Part shown: positions 8,610 through 16,596 of the stretch, in pieces
Layout of the letters: each line of letters starts with the position of its first letter
How positions within the stretch are numbered: position 1 is the first letter of the stretch
DNA from: CAYWWY01 sp964580185
GTDB lineage: Bacteria; Thermotogota; Thermotogae; MWEM01
Assembly (NCBI GenBank): GCA_964580185.1
Contig: CAZOJQ010000029.1
Span: forward strand, 1-37,426
Length of the DNA stretch: 37,426 nucleotides
Reading direction: 5' to 3'
Translations under genes and position numbers: made by a program
The notes under the pieces: model-generated
Databases searched by the model: none
Seen by the model: the letters and a program-made list of their open reading frames with translations, nothing else
Told to the model about the DNA's origin: nothing

Positions 8610-8839
8610 TGAAAGAAACCCTGGAATATATGATCAAGGGGATCGTAAAAAATCCGGATTCCGTCCGGATTCAAGAGACCCCAAAAGATCTAGGGGTGGT
8701 TTTCCAGGTTGGTTTAGCAGATGAGGACGTTGGTCAACTGATTGGGAAAGATGGACGGACCATTAAGTCCATTAACATCTTGCTCAACGCAATTGCTGGA
8801 GAAAAGCAGGAAAAGTTTATCTTGAAAGTGTTGAGGTGA
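8609..8839 (+). CDS. khpA: KH-domain RNA-binding protein KhpA (YlqC)
   Basis: A 76-residue single KH domain with the RNA-binding GxxG loop in GQLIGKDGRTIKSI. In Gram-positive bacteria KhpA pairs with KhpB to bind RNA and influences cell division; khpB is also in this window, 8 kb away. The start is GTG, overlapping the rpsP stop by one base, so translation is probably coupled. The length is normal for the family. Confidence 0.95.
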   Translation: MKETLEYMIKGIVKNPDSVRIQETPKDLGVVFQVGLADEDVGQLIGKDGRTIKSINILLNAIAGEKQEKFILKVLR

Positions 8840-8846
8840 CGGTTTC

Positions 8847-9395
8847 TTGATCCAGACCCTTCAGACGCTTTTGCATGATCAGATTGAAATTGGTATAATT
8901 TTAGGCGCGCATGGTTTGAATGGAGATACGAAGATCCGTCCTTATACCGAGGATTTTGAAAACTTTCAAACCGGAAAGCAATACATTCTTTATCATTCCA
9001 AGCAAAAAAAGTACTTTTACGCCAAGCTAAACCGTATTCGTCCGTCTGGGAGCAAAATGATTGCCCTATGGGACGGCTATACATCCTTAGAAGAAGCCCA
9101 ACGGCTTATGGGTTTTGAAATCTTGACAAGGATTCAAGAATTGATTCCAAAGGGGCCGAATGAGTATTTCTTCTATGAAGTATTGGGTTGTTCTGTTATC
9201 GATGAAACAGGAACCAATGTTGGCATTGTGGTGGATATTCTCGAAACGGGTGCCCATAATGTGATCGTAATTCGTAAAGACTCGGATCAAAAAGACGCTC
9301 AGGAAATCTTGATTCCATTTGTTCAAGCGTATATTCTTCAAACGGATTATACCAACCGCATCATCCATATGAGAATCCCGCGGTATCAATCATGA
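8847..9395 (+). CDS. rimM: Ribosome maturation factor RimM
   Basis: A 182-residue factor for maturation of the 30S head, binding S19. The N-terminal RimM domain starts with IEIGIILGAHGLNGDTKIRPYTED and the PRC-barrel domain contains YEVLGCSVIDETGTNVGIVVDILETGAHNV and the ending IPFVQAYI. I accept TTG at 8847 as the start because GAGGTGA, which also contains the stop of khpA, lies at proper spacing and no ATG or GTG is available before the conserved region. It overlaps trmD by 4 bases (ATGA). Confidence 0.95.
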   Translation: MIQTLQTLLHDQIEIGIILGAHGLNGDTKIRPYTEDFENFQTGKQYILYHSKQKKYFYAKLNRIRPSGSKMIALWDGYTSLEEAQRLMGFEILTRIQELIPKGPNEYFFYEVLGCSVIDETGTNVGIVVDILETGAHNVIVIRKDSDQKDAQEILIPFVQAYILQTDYTNRIIHMRIPRYQS

Positions 9396-10159
9396 AGATT
9401 ACCGTGTTGACAGTATTTCCCGAACTCGTTCAATCCATCGCGCAATGGGGGATTCTTGGGAAAGCAATTGAAAGTAAGAAAATCGCATTCTCCGCGACTC
9501 AATTAAGGGATTTTACCCATGATATCCATCGTTCGACGGATGATTATCCCTTTGGAGGCGGACCCGGTATGGTCATGAAACCGGAACCCATTTTTGAATG
9601 GTGGGACCGGGAGAAGTCGTCAGAGCTTCCTCCTTGGGTTATCTATCCTTCTCCTCAGGGAAAACCCTTCGATACGGACATGGCAAGAAAATGGAGCAAG
9701 ATGGGCCATATTGCATTTATCTGTGGTCGTTACGAAGGCATAGACGAAAGAGTGATGACTCTTGTACACGAAGAGGTTTCTCTAGGGGATTTTGTAACAA
9801 GCGGTGGAGAATTGCCAGTAATGATTATGGTTGATGCGATAAGTCGATTTGTGGAAGGGGTAGTAGGGAATGCCGATTCCGTCGAAAATGACTCTTTTGT
9901 TCATGGCTGGCTGGATCACGGCCATTATACAAGACCGGCGGAATATCGAAATATGATCGTGCCTGAAATCTTACTCAGCGGTGATCACAAAAAGATTTTT
10001 CGTAGGCAAAAAAGAGAATCGATCATTCGAACCATGATCAAACGGCCCGATCTCTTCCGGTCAAAAGAGTTCACCGAAGAAGAACGTGAATGGATCCTAG
10101 ATATCGTTATTGAAGCGATTATCAATCAGAATCAAAAAAAGGGGAATACCGATGCTTGA
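9392..10159 (+). CDS. trmD: tRNA (guanine-N1)-methyltransferase
   Basis: Methylates G37 of tRNAs next to the anticodon using S-adenosylmethionine, which prevents +1 frameshifting. The 255 residues begin MKITVLTVFPELVQSI and carry the SPOUT-fold motifs DDYPFGGGPGMVMKPEP, ICGRYEGIDERV (knot) and VTSGGELPVMIMVDAISR, with the YTRPAEYR block of the C-terminal domain. Full length. It overlaps rimM by 4 bases and the following methyltransferase gene by 8 bases. Confidence 0.98.
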   Translation: MKITVLTVFPELVQSIAQWGILGKAIESKKIAFSATQLRDFTHDIHRSTDDYPFGGGPGMVMKPEPIFEWWDREKSSELPPWVIYPSPQGKPFDTDMARKWSKMGHIAFICGRYEGIDERVMTLVHEEVSLGDFVTSGGELPVMIMVDAISRFVEGVVGNADSVENDSFVHGWLDHGHYTRPAEYRNMIVPEILLSGDHKKIFRRQKRESIIRTMIKRPDLFRSKEFTEEEREWILDIVIEAIINQNQKKGNTDA

Positions 10160-10766
10160 TCAGGTTTACGTTGCTCTGCTCCATTATCCGTGTCTGGGTA
10201 GACAAGGACAAATGATCTCAACCGCTGTAACGAATGTAGATGTACACGATATTGCCCGAACTTGCAGAACCTACGAGATTGCAAGATACTATATGGTCAC
10301 AAACCTTGCTGCTCAACAAGAAATCATCCGGAGAGTCATTCGATATTGGACAGTGGGGAAAGGAAAGGATTACAATCCAAATCGCTGCAAAGCATTGAGC
10401 TATGTATGTCTGAAACCATATTGGGAAGAAGTGATCGAAGATATCCAGCAATTAACCGGGCAAAAACCGTTGATCGTGTTCACATCGGCGAAGCACCGCG
10501 AAAACGCGACCAGCTTTGAACACATGAGAGAGAGGATACAAGAGGAAAATAGGCCCATACTCGTCCTTTTCGGAACAGGGTGGGGGTTGGCGGACGAAGT
10601 TATGGTCCAATGCGATTATGCTTTGGAACCAATTCGTGCGCGCGCTTCCTTTAATCATCTCTCTGTACGAAGCGCCGTATCAATCATATTGGAACGGTTA
10701 ATAGGAGAACGAGTGCCATTTGATGAAAACTATACAGGAGGGAAAGAAATATGTCAAACGCATTGA
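10152..10766 (+). CDS. SPOUT-type RNA methyltransferase (TM1570-like)
   Basis: A 204-residue protein beginning VYVALLHYPCLGRQGQMIS. Together with VDVHDIARTCRTYEI and LFGTGWGLADEVM it resembles the putative SpoU/SPOUT-class methyltransferase that lies between trmD and rplS in Thermotoga (TM1570 type). The knot region VLFGTGWGLADE would bind S-adenosylmethionine; the RNA target is unknown. The ATG at 10152 follows AAAGGGG inside the end of trmD; the upstream frame from 10110 is not supported. It overlaps rplS by 16 bases. Because this gene is limited to a few lineages, it is a useful clue to the organism. The family call is from memory of the conserved N-terminus and position. Confidence 0.8.
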   Translation: MLDQVYVALLHYPCLGRQGQMISTAVTNVDVHDIARTCRTYEIARYYMVTNLAAQQEIIRRVIRYWTVGKGKDYNPNRCKALSYVCLKPYWEEVIEDIQQLTGQKPLIVFTSAKHRENATSFEHMRERIQEENRPILVLFGTGWGLADEVMVQCDYALEPIRARASFNHLSVRSAVSIILERLIGERVPFDENYTGGKEICQTH

Positions 10767-11101
10767 TTCGCGCAATGGAACAGGAACACGAAAAGGAAAT
10801 TGCAGACTTTCGGGTGGGGGATACCGTCCGTGTCCACCATCGGATTCGGGAAGGAAATAAAGAGAGGGTGCAAGTTTTCGAGGGTTTTGTGATTCAAAGA
10901 CGCGGTAGTGGGATGGGAAAGTCCTTCACCGTACGGAAAATAAGCGCGAACGGAATTGGGGTTGAAAAAGTATTTCCGGTCCATTGTCCTGCTCTTGAAA
11001 AATTGGAAGTCGTCCGAAAAGGGAAGGTTCGCAGAGCCAAGCTCTATTACCTTCGTAAAGTAGTAGGTACCATCAAGATCAAGCCACGGAGAAACTGGTA
11101 A
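10751..11101 (+). CDS. rplS: 50S ribosomal protein L19
   Basis: A 116-residue large-subunit protein at the subunit interface. FRVGDTVRVHHRIREGNKERVQVFEGFVI, SFTVRKISANGIGVEKVFPVH and AKLYYLRK are the conserved blocks of L19. GGAGGGAAA precedes the ATG inside the end of the methyltransferase gene. Confidence 0.98.
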   Translation: MSNALIRAMEQEHEKEIADFRVGDTVRVHHRIREGNKERVQVFEGFVIQRRGSGMGKSFTVRKISANGIGVEKVFPVHCPALEKLEVVRKGKVRRAKLYYLRKVVGTIKIKPRRNW

Positions 11102-11129
11102 CTTTCCCATCGAAAGCGAGGGTGACAGT

Positions 11130-11954
11130 GTGAAAGAATCATCCCGAAAAAAACAACCCACTTTAAAGGACAAAGCAGCAAAAGAGACTGTAGAGTGGAT
11201 TAAAGCCTTTGGCTACGCCGTTATTGCTGTTTTGATCATTCGCTTATTTGTCTTTGAGACCATGATGGTTCCGACTGGCTCAATGATTCCAGCGATTGAA
11301 CCTGGGGATCGATTGTTTGTAGAACGGATTACCTTCCAGGCTCGGGAACCTGATTACGGCGAAATCGTGGTATTCTGGACCCCTTTTATTGATCAGCAAG
11401 CTTCACAGATGCTTGGTCCTTTTGATCGATTTATGGACTTTTTTTCTCCTGCGGAGTTCAGAGGACATGTAAAGTATGTCAAACGCCTTGTCGGAAAACC
11501 CGGAGACATTCTTGAAATGATCCCCAACAGTGCAGGTACGGGTTATCGTCTATCGGTTAATGGAGTTGTTCCGGATCGACTCGAAGGGATTGACTATCAG
11601 GTTGCGGGAATTTTTACCGACCCTTTTTATTACGTGAAAATGGCATACCCTTCGAACTTTCGGTTGGGGGACTATGAACAGAGGCTCTTTACGTTTTACA
11701 ATAAAGCATTGGACTACGCCACCTATTACGAGCGATACTTACGCGATACTCCAGTCGAGGAGTACGCATGGACCGATGCTGATCACAAAAGGGTACAGGT
11801 TCAAATTCCGGAAGGGTTTTACTTTTTTGTTGGAGATAACTCTCCAGATAGCCTAGACAGTCGTTTTTTTGGTTTCGTACCTGTTGAAAATGTTGTGGGA
11901 GGACCCCTGCTCCGTTTTTGGCCGTTTCCTAGATTTGGTACTCTCCATCAATAG
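11130..11954 (+). CDS. lepB: Signal peptidase I
   Basis: Cuts signal peptides from exported proteins at the outer face of the cytoplasmic membrane. The 274 residues show one N-terminal membrane anchor (about 25-42), the catalytic serine S51 in MVPTGSMIPAI, the catalytic lysine K118 in YVKRLVGKPGD, and the terminal box GDNSPDSLDSRFFGFV. Between the last two, about residues 135-230, lies a long extra region, much larger than in the 180-residue Bacillus enzymes. The start is GTG, preceded by GAGGGTGA. It lies 28 bases after rplS and 2 bases ahead of rbgA. Confidence 0.96.
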   Translation: MKESSRKKQPTLKDKAAKETVEWIKAFGYAVIAVLIIRLFVFETMMVPTGSMIPAIEPGDRLFVERITFQAREPDYGEIVVFWTPFIDQQASQMLGPFDRFMDFFSPAEFRGHVKYVKRLVGKPGDILEMIPNSAGTGYRLSVNGVVPDRLEGIDYQVAGIFTDPFYYVKMAYPSNFRLGDYEQRLFTFYNKALDYATYYERYLRDTPVEEYAWTDADHKRVQVQIPEGFYFFVGDNSPDSLDSRFFGFVPVENVVGGPLLRFWPFPRFGTLHQ

Positions 11955-11956
11955 CA

Positions 11957-12832
11957 ATGCCTAAAGGAATTTCCTATCCCGGGCACATAGAGAAAGCCAA
12001 AAACCAAATCAGCCGAAACCTTAAGGCGGTTGATGTTGTTTTTGAGCTGATTGATTCAAGGATTCCGTATTCAGGAAGAGCATATGAATGGAAATCCCTG
12101 TTTTCCAATAAGGAAACGGTGATCGTTCTGACCAAGAGAGATCTCTCAGACCCTGCCGTTACCGACCAATGGATTCAATACTATCGAAACAATGGGAAGA
12201 TCGCCCTTCCCATTTCTTTGTTAGGCAAACCCAAACAGATCGTTGCCAATCTGAAGATGATCCGCGATTCTATTCCCAATAAGCGCGCAATTCGAAAAGC
12301 GATGATCGTTGGGATTCCAAATGTAGGGAAGACCTCTCTTGTTAATGCCATAAAAAAGGGAGGAAAGGCTGCAGTTGGCAATTTTCCGGGGATTACCCGT
12401 GGAATTCAATGGATGATCGTAGATGATGACTTTATGGTTCTGGACACACCAGGAATCCTTTACAAAGATCTACATGCGCCTCATATCATGAAGAAATTGG
12501 TTTTATGCGGATGTGTTCGCCCCAATCGTGGGCGGTTAGAGGAATCCATTGAATATGGAATTCGGTTGATCGCGAATCTGTATCCGGGACAAATGCAACC
12601 GGCAATGCTGACTTGGGAACTAGCAACCAAGAATGAAAGAAGTTTTGTTGAGCAATCCGCTTTAGAAAAAGGGTTTCTGTCCAAAAAAGGGATGCCAGAC
12701 GTGCAAAGAGCTTTGGATTACTGGTTCAAACAGTTTTCTGTAGGGGGATTGGGAAGGTTTTCTTTAGAAACTCCGAAAAGCTTATTTGCTGTTTCTCAAA
12801 ACGAATCAGAACCAACATTGGGGGATGTCTGA
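11957..12832 (+). CDS. rbgA: Ribosome biogenesis GTPase RbgA (YlqF)
   Basis: A 291-residue GTPase acting late in 50S subunit assembly. The GTPase motifs appear in the circularly permuted order typical of YlqF/RbgA: G4 TKRD at 59-62 first, then G1 GIPNVGKT at 119-126, PGITRG, and G3 DTPG at 163-166. The C-terminal ANTAR-like region includes GFLSKKGMPDVQRAL. The last 37 bases overlap the 3' end of dnaA on the other strand, so the two messages are convergent and complementary there, and no terminator fits between them. Confidence 0.95.
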   Translation: MPKGISYPGHIEKAKNQISRNLKAVDVVFELIDSRIPYSGRAYEWKSLFSNKETVIVLTKRDLSDPAVTDQWIQYYRNNGKIALPISLLGKPKQIVANLKMIRDSIPNKRAIRKAMIVGIPNVGKTSLVNAIKKGGKAAVGNFPGITRGIQWMIVDDDFMVLDTPGILYKDLHAPHIMKKLVLCGCVRPNRGRLEESIEYGIRLIANLYPGQMQPAMLTWELATKNERSFVEQSALEKGFLSKKGMPDVQRALDYWFKQFSVGGLGRFSLETPKSLFAVSQNESEPTLGDV

Positions 12833-14190
12833 GCAATCATATGGTCCACCAAACGTTGAAGTTTCTTATTTCCTTTTTTTAGGGTTTCTTCAACCTTTTG
12901 GATTGAATAAATTACGGTTGAATGAGATTTTTCAAAGATCTGAGCGATTCTCATAATGTTGATTCCTAATTGTTTATGTCCGACAAACATGGCAACTTTC
13001 CGTGAGTCTGAAATAGACTTCGAACGCGCCCCAGAGACCAGTTCTTCCATAGTATGAGGGAGTTGGGTTTGAATCAGATACATTAGGGTTTGTTCTGGGT
13101 TTCGATTGTAGGGCCGATAACCGGGAGAAATACCCATAAGGTCTTTCAATGCGTTTTGGATCTGTGGTAGCCCGTATTCAGTTTTCCCAAGTTTCTTAGC
13201 AATCACCATCTTGACAAGCAAACCCTGGATTGTTCGAATGTTATCGGTGACATGAAGAGCTAAGTATTGGATTACTGGCCATTCCAGCTCTAGCGATTCT
13301 CTGTGAGCAAGGGATTGAATGATTCGAACACGGGTCTCCATATCGGGTGGGGTTGTTTCTGCCACCAAACCCATCTGGAACCGCGAGATCAGCCGTTGGT
13401 GGAATGTCCCCAATTCGTTCGGTGTCCGATCCGAACAAAAAGCGATCTGTTTCCCCTGATCAAAAAGAGCATTGAATGTGTGGAAAAGTTCATTTTGAAT
13501 GCCCGCTTTTCCGATTAAGAACTGAATATCATCAATGAGAAGAATATCGGCTTGTTTTCGGAATTTATCACGAAATGCATCGGTTTTATTGGACTTGATC
13601 GACTCAACAAGTTCATTGAGGAACTGCTCGCTGGAAAGGTAAATCACCCGTTGTTGCGGTTGATGGTTCATAACAAAATGACCGACGGCTTGGAGTAAAT
13701 GAGTCTTGCCAAGACCAACACCGCCGTATATGAACAATGGATTATACTTTCCTGGATGGCTGGCAACTTCCATAGCAGCATTATAGGCAAAGTGGTTTCC
13801 TTCACCTGGGATGAAATGTTGAAACTGAAATTGCGGATTCATTGAACAGAGACTGAGTGGTCTTTTTTTCACAACAGGAGCAGGATCCGACACTTGAGAC
13901 CGTTCATGATTGAGATCTTCGATAGCGCTTTTCACGGTCTCATACTCGATTCGAAATCGATAATTCACACCAAAAACCTCTTTGACTGCTTGGGCAAGCA
14001 ATGAAGAGTACTTATTGATCACCCAATCCCGCAAGAAAAGGTTGCCTATTGTAAATACGATTTCGTTTTGCTCCGTGGAGACTGCTGAGATTCGAAAAGA
14101 GGAAAACCACATTTCCCAGTTTTTCCGGTGGATTCTCTGCTCCAAAAAACGATTCAGTTGTTCCTCCAGTACAGGATCGAAAGGGTTCAT
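12796..14190 (-). CDS. dnaA: Chromosomal replication initiator DnaA, divergent
   Basis: A 464-residue AAA+ protein. Walker A GGVGLGKT (156-163), Walker B LLIDDIQF (217-224), FHTFNAL, the arginine-bearing RLISRF and sensor-2-like NIRTIQGLL are all present. Domain IV is unusual: the DnaA signature, normally FGGRDHTTV, reads FEKSHSTVI (419-427; bases 12910-12936), so the Arg-Asp and first Thr that touch the DnaA box in E. coli are changed to Lys-Ser and Ser. EGAL is also changed to QGLL. The start is ATG 14190, right behind GGAGGTTTGT; an extension to 14352 would run over the promoter. Divergent from rpmH as in many bacteria, but dnaN does not follow. It could be the sole DnaA with altered recognition, or a paralogue at the ancestral site. 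Confidence 0.93.
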   Translation of the reverse strand: MNPFDPVLEEQLNRFLEQRIHRKNWEMWFSSFRISAVSTEQNEIVFTIGNLFLRDWVINKYSSLLAQAVKEVFGVNYRFRIEYETVKSAIEDLNHERSQVSDPAPVVKKRPLSLCSMNPQFQFQHFIPGEGNHFAYNAAMEVASHPGKYNPLFIYGGVGLGKTHLLQAVGHFVMNHQPQQRVIYLSSEQFLNELVESIKSNKTDAFRDKFRKQADILLIDDIQFLIGKAGIQNELFHTFNALFDQGKQIAFCSDRTPNELGTFHQRLISRFQMGLVAETTPPDMETRVRIIQSLAHRESLELEWPVIQYLALHVTDNIRTIQGLLVKMVIAKKLGKTEYGLPQIQNALKDLMGISPGYRPYNRNPEQTLMYLIQTQLPHTMEELVSGARSKSISDSRKVAMFVGHKQLGINIMRIAQIFEKSHSTVIYSIQKVEETLKKGNKKLQRLVDHMIAQTSPNVGSDSF

Positions 14191-14256
14191 ACAAACCTCC
14201 GGATTACAAATCGAAAGAAGAATGACGGGTAGGTGTTGGAAATGGACAGCAGGAAT

Positions 14257-14285
14257 ATCATACCAATTTTCCCGAAGGATTTCAA
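14257..14285 (-). promoter_or_regulatory. Promoter of dnaA
   Basis: On the minus strand TTGAAA (14280-14285), 17 bases, then TATGAT (14257-14262) preceded by TGG, giving an extended -10. The expected transcript leader is about 60 bases. No DnaA box (TTATCCACA or one-mismatch form) is visible in the 235 bases between dnaA and rpmH. Confidence 0.75.
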
Positions 14286-14345
14286 GAGCATGAATGTTAA
14301 AGCTCGAGAGTTTTTCGCTTCGGTTGGAAAAAGACCTAGACGTGC

Positions 14346-14375
14346 TTGACATTTTACCAGTGAAATGGATATAAT
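14346..14375 (+). promoter_or_regulatory. Promoter of the rpmH-rnpA-yidD-yidC operon
   Basis: A perfect TTGACA (14346-14351) and perfect TATAAT (14370-14375) with an 18-base spacer, 50 bases ahead of rpmH. The strongest-looking promoter in the window. Confidence 0.88.
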
Positions 14376-14425
14376 CGAACGAAAAAAATACCCAAAACTG
14401 ACAATCAATAGAGGAGGCACACGAG

Positions 14426-14560
14426 ATGAAACGAACGTATCAACCATCTAGAGCAAAACGCAAGAGAACGCATGGTTTTTTAACTCGATCCAAAACCCGT
14501 GGTGGCCAGCGGGTCCTAGCGAACCGAAGAAGGAATGGAAGAAAACGGTTGGCAGTCTAG
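14426..14560 (+). CDS. rpmH: 50S ribosomal protein L34
   Basis: A 44-residue, strongly basic protein beginning MKRTYQPSRAKRKRTHGF and ending RRNGRKRLAV, the classic L34 sequence. GAGGAGG precedes the ATG. Its last 26 bases are shared with the start of rnpA in another frame. Confidence 0.98.
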   Translation: MKRTYQPSRAKRKRTHGFLTRSKTRGGQRVLANRRRNGRKRLAV

Positions 14561-14945
14561 TGATTTGTCTCGATTATCAAAAGACAATCCGTTTCAGAAA
14601 CAAAACAGAATCCGGAAATCATCGGATTTTCGAAGAGTCGTAGAGAAGGGAAAAGCTGTAGTAAGCCCGTTGTTCGTCATTCTCTTTTTTCCCAACGGGT
14701 ACTCCTTTTCCCGACTGGGTATTTCGGTTCGAAGAAAATTTGGAAATGCTGTCCATCGGAATCATATCAAACGGTGGATTCGTGAAGTTTTTCGGCTGGA
14801 CATCCAACCTATGATTTCCGGTTATGACTTTCTGATCATCCCCAGGAAAAAAATGGCGCAAAACAAAGGAACGATTCCGTTCAATGAAGTGAGGCAGCAA
14901 ATTGGCAAAATGGTGGATCAATTTATGCAAAATTCCCTCTTATAG
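14535..14945 (+). CDS. rnpA: Ribonuclease P protein component
   Basis: The protein subunit that helps the catalytic RNA remove 5' leaders from tRNA precursors. The RNR signature GNAVHRNHIKRWIREVFR and the N-terminal RIRKSSDFRRVVEKGK are clear. The frame allows a start at ATG 14535, preceded by GAAGGA inside rpmH, or TTG 14565 just after the rpmH stop; the first gives 136 residues with about 20 extra at the N-terminus. Nested rpmH/rnpA starts are known from Thermus, so the overlap is plausible, but the exact start is unsure. Confidence 0.92.
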   Translation: MEENGWQSSDLSRLSKDNPFQKQNRIRKSSDFRRVVEKGKAVVSPLFVILFFPNGYSFSRLGISVRRKFGNAVHRNHIKRWIREVFRLDIQPMISGYDFLIIPRKKMAQNKGTIPFNEVRQQIGKMVDQFMQNSLL

Positions 14946-14946
14946 C

Positions 14947-15264
14947 ATGATCGGCATCGTGGTTTTGTATCAAAAGCGAATCTCTCCATACACAAGATCG
15001 TCGTGCCGTTTCTATCCTTCTTGTTCACACTATGCCATATCAGCTTTCAAAAAACATGGCTTCTTTCGAGGGTCATTGCTTGTTGCTTGGCGAATTCTTC
15101 GATGCAACCCTTTTTGCAAAGGGGGAGAGGATCCAGTACCAGATCAATTGAAATTATTCCCCAAGAGGAGGAACTTGGACAATGAAATCAAACGTACCGA
15201 TGAAAATCATGATTGTCATCATGATCTTTACCATCCTATGTTCTGTCGGTCTGGCAAAGAATGA
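14947..15264 (+). CDS. yidD: Membrane protein insertion efficiency factor YidD
   Basis: A 105-residue protein with the YidD core: YQKRISPYTRSSCRFYPSC, then YAISAFKKHG and RILRCNPFCKGGEDPVP. It is thought to help YidC-dependent membrane insertion through an amphipathic helix. The ATG at 14947 directly follows the rnpA stop; the frame upstream to 14902 lies inside rnpA and is not used. The 3' end overlaps yidC by 83 bases, a longer overlap than usual, and the overlapping tail (FPKRRNLDNEIKRTDENHD onward) is not conserved in the family. Confidence 0.92.
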   Translation: MIGIVVLYQKRISPYTRSSCRFYPSCSHYAISAFKKHGFFRGSLLVAWRILRCNPFCKGGEDPVPDQLKLFPKRRNLDNEIKRTDENHDCHHDLYHPMFCRSGKE

Positions 15265-16588
15265 GATCACCGTTCGATATTCTGACAACACACTTCGTAT
15301 TCAAACCCGCCTTTTAGACCTAGCTTTCGACACTCGGCATGGGTATCTGCGTGATATTATCTTCTTGATGACCGATCAACCAACCCATGTATTTACCCAC
15401 TGGGATGACGGTTTCGATCTTTTCCAAGACGGCGAACGGATTCCGGTTACAGATATCCGCTTGAACGGTCGATCTGTCTCGTTTTTTTCCGATCCGCAGA
15501 TTCTCGAAGGTCAAGATATCTATGTCGAATTGATCTATCCAACCTTTCAAAAGACCATTACGATTCTCCATGGTCCCCATTATCAGATGGAACTATCAAT
15601 CTCTGGCCAAGTACCCGAAAATGTTCGGCTTTCTTTACCAAGAACAGGGCTAAAAACATCGGATCAGATCGATGACTCCGGGAGGATTTTCGTTTCATTC
15701 TATGATCGAACGCAAGCTTTATCAATCTATCGCGTCCATACACCCAATATCCGTTTTTCCTCAAAAGATTCTGATCTTGCAAATCAACTAGATGTTCCCT
15801 ATTCGGGTCTTCAGCTCACTGCTTACATTGGTCCCAACAAACTGACGTTGGTCCAGCACGTTTTTTCGGATGACTATACGTGGCTATCGCGAGTCATAAA
15901 CGCCTATCCCGGCGGATCGACATGGCATACTCCGATTTTCTACATGTTTGTTTATCTGCTGGATTGGTTGGAAATGATCACCGGGAATTATGGTTGGGCT
16001 ATCATCCTGTTTACAATTATCATCTACCTTGCCCTTTATCCACTCATTCACGCGCAAAACAAATCCATGATCAAGCAGCGAATGCTGCAGATGGATGAAG
16101 AGTTTAAAAAGGTCCAGTTGATTAAAGATCCGCGTGAAAAGCAACAGAAACTGATGAAGCTGTATAAGGAAAAGAAAGTGAATCCAGGCGGCGGGTGTTT
16201 AATGATGCTGATTCCCTTGCCCATTTTCTTTTTGCTCTTTGCGGTTATCCGTTACGAGAGTGAAGTATTTGCTTTTTCAAACCCTTTCCTCTTTTGGCAA
16301 GATTTGTCGATCGGAGGGTTCGCTCAAAACTTTGGGATCGTTCTGGTTTCCGTTTTCATTAGTGTCTTCAATTCTTTAATCACAGCCCCCGAAATTCGAG
16401 TAGCCAGACAAGGACTGCTATTTGCCTTTTTTCCTTTTTTGTTTATTACCCTATCGACTGGTTTGCAACTGTATTGGGTCACTTCCAGTCTGATCCGATT
16501 GGCAACTACATACTGGGCCTATCGAAAACATAATCTGAAGGGAATCCCTCTGAAAGAATTTCTTGCCAGTTTCAAAAGAAAATCATAG
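15182..16588 (+). CDS. yidC: Membrane protein insertase YidC with periplasmic domain
   Basis: Inserts and folds membrane proteins, alone or with SecYEG. The 468 residues start with a signal-anchor (about 5-25), followed by about 215 residues of beta-rich periplasmic domain as in diderm bacteria, and then the five-helix core from about 250 (YGWAIILFTII to the end). Bacillus-type YidC is only about 260 residues and lacks this domain. The groove arginine of the first core helix (R366 in E. coli, in IVRGIMYPL) is Tyr here, Y282 in IIIYLALYPL (bases 16025-16027), and no other basic residue is close. GAGGAGG lies ahead of the ATG. Confidence 0.93.
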   Translation: MKSNVPMKIMIVIMIFTILCSVGLAKNEITVRYSDNTLRIQTRLLDLAFDTRHGYLRDIIFLMTDQPTHVFTHWDDGFDLFQDGERIPVTDIRLNGRSVSFFSDPQILEGQDIYVELIYPTFQKTITILHGPHYQMELSISGQVPENVRLSLPRTGLKTSDQIDDSGRIFVSFYDRTQALSIYRVHTPNIRFSSKDSDLANQLDVPYSGLQLTAYIGPNKLTLVQHVFSDDYTWLSRVINAYPGGSTWHTPIFYMFVYLLDWLEMITGNYGWAIILFTIIIYLALYPLIHAQNKSMIKQRMLQMDEEFKKVQLIKDPREKQQKLMKLYKEKKVNPGGGCLMMLIPLPIFFLLFAVIRYESEVFAFSNPFLFWQDLSIGGFAQNFGIVLVSVFISVFNSLITAPEIRVARQGLLFAFFPFLFITLSTGLQLYWVTSSLIRLATTYWAYRKHNLKGIPLKEFLASFKRKS

Positions 16589-16596
16589 GAGGTTCT

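Noticed and set aside
14191..14352. N-terminal extension of DnaA to a start at 14352
   Set aside because: It would run across the dnaA promoter at 14257-14285, lacks a ribosome site, and the conserved domain I begins right after ATG 14190, which has GGAGG in front.
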